Source: CAZSLC01 sp964607675
Lineage (GTDB): Bacteria > Bacteroidota > Bacteroidia > Bacteroidales > UBA932
Direction: 5' to 3'
DNA length: 55,504 nt
NCBI GenBank assembly: GCA_964607675.1
Contig: CAZSLC010000012.1
Location: 1-55,504 of the forward strand
Shown: in pieces, positions 50,480-55,504 of the stretch
How positions within the stretch are numbered: the first letter of the stretch is position 1
Layout: each line of letters begins with the position of its first letter
Made by a program: the position numbers and the translations under genes
The notes under the pieces: generated by a model
What the model saw: the letters and a program-made list of their open reading frames with translations, nothing else
Told to the model about the DNA's origin: nothing
Databases searched by the model: none

Positions 50480-51721
50480 TTAGAAATAAACCAATTTACT
50501 CATTTTTTCAGGTACAAATATTTCATTTGCAACCTCAAGTAGATCCTCAGCGGTAACTGCCTCAATTTTTGCTTTCATCTGCTCCATTTCCATAACCTCT
50601 GAGAACACCATCAGCCCTTTCCCCATGGAAATGCACTGTGACTCTCCATTGTCTGAAGAGATGGCAATCTGCCCAAGAAGCTGTTTCTTAGCCCCTTTCA
50701 GCATTGTTTCAGAGCAAGGCTGCTCTCTAAATTTAGCAAGTTCCGAATAGATCAGGGAGAGGCATTTTTCATAATTCCCCTTGTCGCAGCCAAAATATAT
50801 TGTCATTACCCCAGAATCCATATATTGACTATATGAAGCCTCGACACTATAAACCAGGGCATTTCGCTCCCTGAGGAGAAGGTTGAGCCTTGCATTTGCA
50901 GCAGGCCCTCCGAGGATGTTTACAAGCAGTATCAATGGCACCCTTTTTTCTTGGTAAAATGAATACGCCTGCCCTCCGATTATGCAATGTATTTGGTGAG
51001 TGCGTTTTTTCACCTCCTTGGAAAATGGGGGGTTCACAGGGAGAAGAGGGCGAGAGGTCTCTTGCGGTACATTTTCCTGCTCAATTGCATTTTGCTCCAT
51101 AGGCAGGTATTTTTTTAAGGCTCTCATCAACATTTTACGTACCCTCCCCTCTTCAAGGTCTGCAACTACTGTAAAACACATATTCGATGGTACGAATTTC
51201 TCCTTATAGTAGGCAGTCACCACCTTCGAATCTATTTTCTTCAAGGTATCTGCCCTACCAAGGACTGGTATTGACAGTGGGGAGCCCACAAAGAGATACT
51301 CCTCAAAATCATCAAATATTTGATCCGAAGGGGAATCCTTATATGAATTGATCTCATCAAGGACTACTCCCCTCTCTTTTACAAGCTCGTTTTGAGGGAA
51401 AACAGATCTAAAAGAGAGCTCAACAATAAGATTTATAGCCTTGGAAATATCCTCTTTTAAGATAGTTGCATGAATAACTGTCTCCTCTTTTGAGGTAAAA
51501 GCGTTTAACTCACCACCTAATTTCTCAATATATGAGTTAATGCTATTTGCACCTCTAAACTCTGTACCTTTAAAGATAAGATGTTCAGTGAAATGGGCTA
51601 AACCTGAATACTTGGGATCCTCATTACGAGTTCCTGTTTGAATGCTCATCGCACAATAGGCTACTGAAGAGGTGCTCCTCTTAAAAGCAAACCTAAGTCC
51701 ATTATAAAAAAAATATGACAT
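50480..51721 (-). CDS. M16-family zinc metallopeptidase
   Basis: A 413-residue pitrilysin/processing-peptidase-type protein. The inverted zinc motif HFTEH (H43, E46, H47) is intact and the third ligand fits E123 (VVLDEINS). The C-terminal M16 half has the RNALVYSVEASYS region used in substrate binding. The single ~410-residue form resembles the MPP-beta/PqqL-like bacterial peptidases that act as dimers. No signal peptide. It is 2 bases after the preceding secreted-protein gene in a three-gene minus-strand unit. Confidence 0.93.
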   Translation of the reverse strand: MSYFFYNGLRFAFKRSTSSVAYCAMSIQTGTRNEDPKYSGLAHFTEHLIFKGTEFRGANSINSYIEKLGGELNAFTSKEETVIHATILKEDISKAINLIVELSFRSVFPQNELVKERGVVLDEINSYKDSPSDQIFDDFEEYLFVGSPLSIPVLGRADTLKKIDSKVVTAYYKEKFVPSNMCFTVVADLEEGRVRKMLMRALKKYLPMEQNAIEQENVPQETSRPLLPVNPPFSKEVKKRTHQIHCIIGGQAYSFYQEKRVPLILLVNILGGPAANARLNLLLRERNALVYSVEASYSQYMDSGVMTIYFGCDKGNYEKCLSLIYSELAKFREQPCSETMLKGAKKQLLGQIAISSDNGESQCISMGKGLMVFSEVMEMEQMKAKIEAVTAEDLLEVANEIFVPEKMSKLVYF

Positions 51722-51723
51722 AT

Positions 51724-52575
51724 CTAAAACGAAAACGGAACTGATATTCTCTTGTAATCCTCCTTAATAAATCCTTTTGGGTTTCTTTTACTTATCTTGT
51801 GATTCCTGAACATATATAGGGACTTATCATCGCACCCTATCAATATTCTATAACAAACATCTCCATTATTTCCATCTGGTGTGGTAATCAATAAAGCGAC
51901 AACGGTGTCGGCTGCACCATTATCAAGAGCCTCGTCAATCTCATCTCTCGAAGCGTAACGTACTTTTCCCCCAAAGGTCTTATCCATTTCATCCTGCGTG
52001 AGATCAAAAGCAAAATCTCCTTTCTCAAATAGAATAGTTTTTTTACCTAAATTTTTTAGTAATTCATCTGCATATGTGGAGATGCCACTTGTGATAGGAA
52101 GTTTGTTGTTCATCACCTTGACTATGTGATCCTGTATGATCTTAATATATGCTGGTAAAAAAGATATGATTCTTCCCTCTTGATCATTAAGAGGTTGCAG
52201 CGGAAGAGCCAATATTTCATCCATACTGGCCAAATTATCTCCAGTGCCACCTTTTACAAGGGTAAGAAATTCTACTGAAGATTCTTTTTCCTTTTTGAAC
52301 ATTCCATCTGTCCTCACAAGAAAATAATATGATGTATCACTTTTAATTGTCTCGAACTCCGCCATATCACAAAACTCGTATGGTGACAACTTCCAATTTA
52401 TAGAGATAGCATCTTTCAAATAAAGGTCAAGAAAGGAATTGTTGCCCATCAACACTACTTTAGTAGTCTTGCCTGGAAAATCATCAATGTTCTCTCTCTT
52501 TAAGGAAAATTTATTCTGAGCACTGATAGAAAATGTGAATGAAAACAACAATAAACTAACAATTAATTTTCTCAT
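51724..52575 (-). CDS. Secreted protein of unknown function
   Basis: A 283-residue protein with a signal peptide (MRKLIVSLLLFSFTFSISAQ) and no motif I recognise. The mature part is mixed alpha/beta: PGKTTKVVLMGNNSFLDLYLKDAI resembles a Rossmann-like strand-loop-helix, and later segments such as ADTVVALLITTPDGNNGDVCYRILI alternate hydrophobic residues as in beta strands. It may belong to a Bacteroidales-specific periplasmic family. It is the first gene of the unit with the M16 peptidase and the methyltransferase; its -7 element is at 52597-52604. Confidence 0.7.
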   Translation of the reverse strand: MRKLIVSLLLFSFTFSISAQNKFSLKRENIDDFPGKTTKVVLMGNNSFLDLYLKDAISINWKLSPYEFCDMAEFETIKSDTSYYFLVRTDGMFKKEKESSVEFLTLVKGGTGDNLASMDEILALPLQPLNDQEGRIISFLPAYIKIIQDHIVKVMNNKLPITSGISTYADELLKNLGKKTILFEKGDFAFDLTQDEMDKTFGGKVRYASRDEIDEALDNGAADTVVALLITTPDGNNGDVCYRILIGCDDKSLYMFRNHKISKRNPKGFIKEDYKRISVPFSF

Positions 52576-52596
52576 ATTTCAATTTTTTAAATGCTG

Positions 52597-52604
52597 CAAA
52601 TTTA
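52597..52604 (-). promoter_or_regulatory. -7 element of the secreted-protein/M16/methyltransferase unit
   Basis: Minus strand TAAATTTG (TAnnTTTG), 21 bases before the ATG at 52575. The divergent dnaX -7 element starts 12 bases away. Confidence 0.5.
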
Positions 52605-52616
52605 GAGAAATATTTG

Positions 52617-52624
52617 TACTTTTG
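52617..52624 (+). promoter_or_regulatory. -7 element of the dnaX-lptB unit
   Basis: TACTTTTG ends 6 bases before the dnaX ATG at 52631, the same offset as at cmk, predicting a near-leaderless transcript. Confidence 0.55.
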
Positions 52625-52630
52625 TGTGAT

Positions 52631-54690
52631 ATGGAACAATTCATTGTATCTGCAAGAAAATACAGGCCGAGTTTCTTTGACTCCTTAATTGGTCAAGACA
52701 ATATTGTCACCACCCTTAAAAACTCTATTTTAAGGGGGCAGTTAGCTCATGCATACCTGTTTTGCGGTCCAAGGGGAGTTGGTAAAACCACCACTGCGCG
52801 AATATTTGCAAAGACAATCAATTGCCTAAATCCCTCTGCAGAGATGGAGCCATGTGGCAAATGTGAATCTTGCCTCTCATTTTCAGAGGGGAGATCTTAC
52901 TGCATACATGAGTTAGATGCAGCATCAAACAACTCTGTTGACGACATTCGCACACTTACTGAGATGGTTAGGATACCTCCTCAGATTGGGAAATATAGTG
53001 TATATATCATTGATGAGGTTCATATGCTCTCCTCAGCAGCATTCAATGCTTTTTTAAAGACACTCGAAGAGCCCCCTTCATATGCCATTTTCATCCTTGC
53101 CACCACAGAAAAACACAAGATTCTTCCAACAATCCTATCAAGGTGTCAAACATACGATTTTAACCGCATCTCAATACAAGACACTGTCTCCTACCTTCAG
53201 GAAATAGCTCAAAAAGAGGGGGTAACCATAGAACCTGATGCTCTACATATTTTAGCACAAAAGGCCGATGGAGCCATGAGGGATGCACTCACCCTATTTG
53301 ATCAGAGCGTCTCATTTTGTGGGAAAGACATTAAATATGAACAAATAATCAGCAACCTCAACGTCCTTGACTACGAGTACTATTTTAAAATGACAGACTC
53401 TTTCATCAATAAGGATTACACCACACCTCTGCTAATATTTGACGAAGTACTATCCAAAGGATTCAACGCCCTTTATTTCATATCAGGACTGAGTTCCCAC
53501 TTTAGGGATCTCATCGTCTGCAAAAACAATGCAGCCAAAACACTTCTATCAACACCACCCACATTAGTTCCGAGATATGTTGAGCAAAGTGAAAGATGTT
53601 CCATCAACTTTTTATTCAATGCACTTGCCACCACCACCAATTGTGAATCTGGCTACAAACAATCTGGTAACCCACGTCTTTTAATCGAGTTCACGCTGAT
53701 AAAATTGGCAACACCACAATCCACGGAGATCATTTCACCTCAACAGAGCACCGCAACCACTCAAGCTGATACATCAACCACCCAACTTAAGACATCAACC
53801 ACCCAACCACAGAGAGAAGTCACTGTTGGCCAGCTTTCACCTCAACAGAGCACCGCAACCACTCAAGCTGAGACATCAACCACCCAACTTAAGACATCAA
53901 CCACCCAACCACAGAGAGAAGTCACTGTTGGCCAGCTTTCACCTCAACAGAGCACCGCAACCACTCAAGCTGAGACATCAACCACCCAACTTAAGACATC
54001 AACCACCCAACCACAACCTTCAGTTGAAAGTGCTTCGATCGAGACTGATTCTACTCTGCTCGGAAAAAATTCAGCACATTCTTCTCAACCGACCACTCAG
54101 CCGTCCAGTCAAAATNNNNNNNNNNNNNNNNNNNNNNNNNNNNNNNNNNNNNNNNNNNNNNNNNNNNNNNNNNNNNNNNNNNNNNNNNNNNNNNNNNNNN
54201 NNNNNNNNNNNNNNNCACTCAGCCGTCCAGTCAAAATGAGGCCCGCACATCCAGCCCGTCATTAAAGGATATGCTTCGGAAGGCACAAGAGAGGGCTAAT
54301 ACTGAAAAAAACGTCCCAGCTCACACTGATGATAAATTGTCTCTCGAACGCATCGAAAAATATTGGAGGGAACTATCTGAAGATGAGATTTCAAATAGAA
54401 ATCCCAAGTTTGGAGCAGCCCTGATGAAACTATCTATAGATTTCTCTCAGGAAGATATGCAATTAAAAATTATAGTTGACAACCAAAAACAAAAAGATTG
54501 GATTGAAGCTAATCGTTTACAAATCATAAAAGAATTCCTTAAGGATAAAATAGGAGATAATCTCAATATTATAGTGACAATTACCAATTCAAAAGATCTC
54601 TATATGCCTTCACAAAAAGCTAAAAGAATGATGGAAAAAAGTGAAGAGCTCCGAGAATTACAAAAAAAATTAGAACTTGATATAGAATAA
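52631..54690 (+). CDS. dnaX: DNA polymerase III subunit gamma/tau (interrupted by assembly gap)
   Basis: The clamp-loader ATPase subunit. From the ATG at 52631: Walker A GPRGVGKT (residues 46-53), zinc cysteines C65, C75, C78 and C81, Walker B IIDEVH with 128-DEVH, and sensor stretch FILATTEKHKILPTILSRCQ. A Thr/Gln-rich linker with a 34-residue tandem repeat begins at S369. The frame runs into 100 N at 54116. After the gap a different frame encodes the tau-like C-terminal domain (LSLERIEKYWRELSEDEIS...FGAALMKLSIDF) ending at 54690. Overlapping the identical 22-base contig ends restores one continuous frame, so the apparent frameshift is an artefact of the placeholder gap. An in-frame upstream ATG at 52535 is rejected because it lies across the promoter and the divergent gene. 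Confidence 0.92.
53733..54015 (+). repeat. 102-base tandem repeat in dnaX (2.8 copies)
   Basis: Units at 53733-53834, 53835-53936 and partial 53937-54015. Units 1 and 2 differ at one base (GATACA versus GAGACA). Each codes for a 34-residue Thr/Gln-rich unit starting SPQQSTATTQ, itself containing the short internal duplication TSTTQLK/TSTTQPQ. The 102-base period preserves the reading frame. Confidence 0.95.
54094..54115 (+). repeat. 22-base sequence repeated on both sides of the gap
   Basis: The last 22 bases before the N run are identical to the first 22 bases after it (54216-54237). In both copies the dnaX-frame translation is TQPSSQN. This is most simply a contig-end overlap. Confidence 0.9.
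54116..54215. other. Assembly gap of exactly 100 N
   Basis: A run of 100 undetermined bases inside dnaX, a standard scaffold placeholder of unknown true length. It lies about 100 bases after the tandem repeat that probably broke the assembly. Confidence 0.98.
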
Positions 54691-54695
54691 ATATT

Positions 54696-55448
54696 ATGCG
54701 TCTGCACTGCACCAACTTAGTTAAAAAATATGGAATAAGGACCGTTGTTAAAGGGGTCTCTTTAGAAGTCGAACAAGGAGAAATAGTTGGGTTGCTTGGA
54801 CCCAATGGAGCTGGTAAGACCACAAGTTTTTACATGATAACAGGCCTAATTAAACCAAATGATGGACATATTTTCTTGGATGATGAAGAGATCACCGAAC
54901 TTCCTATGTACAAAAGGGCTCAAAAAGGATTGGGGTATCTTGCACAAGAAGCGTCAGTATTTAGAAAAATGAGTGTAGAAAACAACATCCTCTCAGTTAT
55001 GGAAATGGCAGATTTTTCAAAATCAGATAGGATGGAAAGGCTCGAATCTCTCATTGATGAATTTGGTCTCCAAAAGGTACGAAAAAGCTATGGAATACAA
55101 CTTTCGGGAGGAGAGAGAAGGAGATGCGAAATTGCAAGGGCATTGGCAATAGATCCTAAATTTATATTACTTGATGAACCATTTGCGGGAGTCGACCCCA
55201 TTGCAGTTGAAGATATTCAACATATAATTGCAAAGCTCAAAACCAAAAACATAGGTATTGTCATTACAGACCACAATGTACACGAAACATTGGCCATTAC
55301 AGATCGAGCCTATTTACTTTATGAAGGGAAGATTCTTGAAAGTGGTACGGCAGAAGTACTTGCAAACAATCCAGAAGTGAGAAAGAAATATCTTGGTCAA
55401 AACTTCGAACTGCGAAAAGCAGTACTCCACGAGAGAAAACGTGACTAA
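54696..55448 (+). CDS. lptB: Lipopolysaccharide export ABC ATPase LptB
   Basis: A 250-residue ABC ATPase powering LPS extraction by LptFG. Walker A GLLGPNGAGKTTSFYMITGL, Q-loop region GLGYLAQEASVFRKMSV, signature LSGGERRRCEIARAL, Walker B FILLDEPFAGVDPIAV and switch VITDHNVHETL are all LptB-typical. It starts 5 bases after the dnaX stop, so co-transcription is likely. No Shine-Dalgarno sequence. The C terminus is followed by an imperfect copy of its own last codons (see findings). Confidence 0.96.
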   Translation: MRLHCTNLVKKYGIRTVVKGVSLEVEQGEIVGLLGPNGAGKTTSFYMITGLIKPNDGHIFLDDEEITELPMYKRAQKGLGYLAQEASVFRKMSVENNILSVMEMADFSKSDRMERLESLIDEFGLQKVRKSYGIQLSGGERRRCEIARALAIDPKFILLDEPFAGVDPIAVEDIQHIIAKLKTKNIGIVITDHNVHETLAITDRAYLLYEGKILESGTAEVLANNPEVRKKYLGQNFELRKAVLHERKRD

Positions 55449-55504
55449 GCTAAAACTTCAAGCCACTAAAGTCTTACTACACAAAAGAAAACGTAACCAA
55501 ACCA

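Noticed and set aside
53733..54015. CRISPR-like array
   Set aside because: Units are contiguous with no spacers, keep the dnaX reading frame, and no cas genes are present.
53826..54239. Plus-strand frame across the dnaX repeat and gap
   Set aside because: A shifted-frame shadow of the tandem repeat, running through the N placeholder; no independent gene signal.

Overview
The window looks like a chromosomal segment of an AT-rich member of the Bacteroidetes, most likely Bacteroidales. The evidence is: repeated TAnnTTTG promoter -7 elements; an almost complete lack of Shine-Dalgarno sequences; a GT3-type (UDP-glucose style) glycogen synthase with no glgC nearby; a GDE/GT4/GH57 glycogen gene set; a LspA with a large periplasmic insertion; a DksA/TraR-like protein with a degenerate zinc finger; and many lipoproteins. 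A run of exactly 100 N at 54116-54215 shows that this is a scaffold. Coding density is very high. No intergenic gap exceeds about 110 bases, and I see no rRNA, tRNA, CRISPR array, insertion sequence or phage gene.

Layout. 1-3239: a WYL-domain regulator (cut by the window edge) and a secreted GH92 alpha-mannosidase. 3327-5731: two D-Ala-D-Ala-ligase-like ATP-grasp proteins and a GNAT acetyltransferase. 5728-7089: a phosphoesterase lipoprotein and a small membrane protein. 7108-11623 (minus): ileS, a TraR/DksA-like gene and lspA. 11703-15034: cvpA, then a compact bacteriocin-like locus. That locus holds a 48-residue membrane peptide, a C39-peptidase ABC exporter with an intact Cys-His-Asp triad, two Gly-Gly-leader precursor peptides and a strong terminator. 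15072-18355: TolC, an HlyD/MacA-type adaptor and tsaB. 18363-20882 (minus): a 135-residue membrane-anchored protein, greA with a structured leader, a HIT protein and a thioredoxin-fold lipoprotein lacking CxxC.

20930-35066 (minus) is one nearly gapless run of nine genes: xseA, xseB, an outer-membrane porin, glgB, debranching enzyme, GT4, GH57, a 1411-residue glycogen synthase-phosphorylase fusion, and ribF. 35115-39054 (plus) carries engB, prs, nadE, a Cys-rich small membrane protein and der. 39055-40891 (minus) holds an amidase and a DUF4783 protein. 40998-46189 holds rlmH, a very large NtrY-like sensor kinase and, convergent with it, a sigma-54 response regulator that lacks a DNA-binding domain. 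46252-49878 (plus) is cmk, ispH, efp and a transglutaminase-like lipoprotein. 49875-52575 (minus) is an O-methyltransferase, an M16 peptidase and an unknown secreted protein. 52631-55448 is dnaX (interrupted by the gap and carrying a 102-base tandem repeat) and lptB.

Most of the window is housekeeping. The most promising candidate for an undescribed system is the 12275-15034 locus. It encodes two short, cysteine-free, cationic, hydrophobic-amphipathic cores, each with a GxxxG motif, behind a dedicated leader-cleaving exporter. That architecture matches two-peptide (class IIb) bacteriocins but is here in a Bacteroidetes background. Secondary points of interest are the synthase-phosphorylase fusion inside a nine-gene operon, a terminator-like hairpin in the greA leader, closely packed divergent promoters with near-leaderless starts, and the dnaX repeat and assembly gap, which can be resolved by reading the contig-end overlap.
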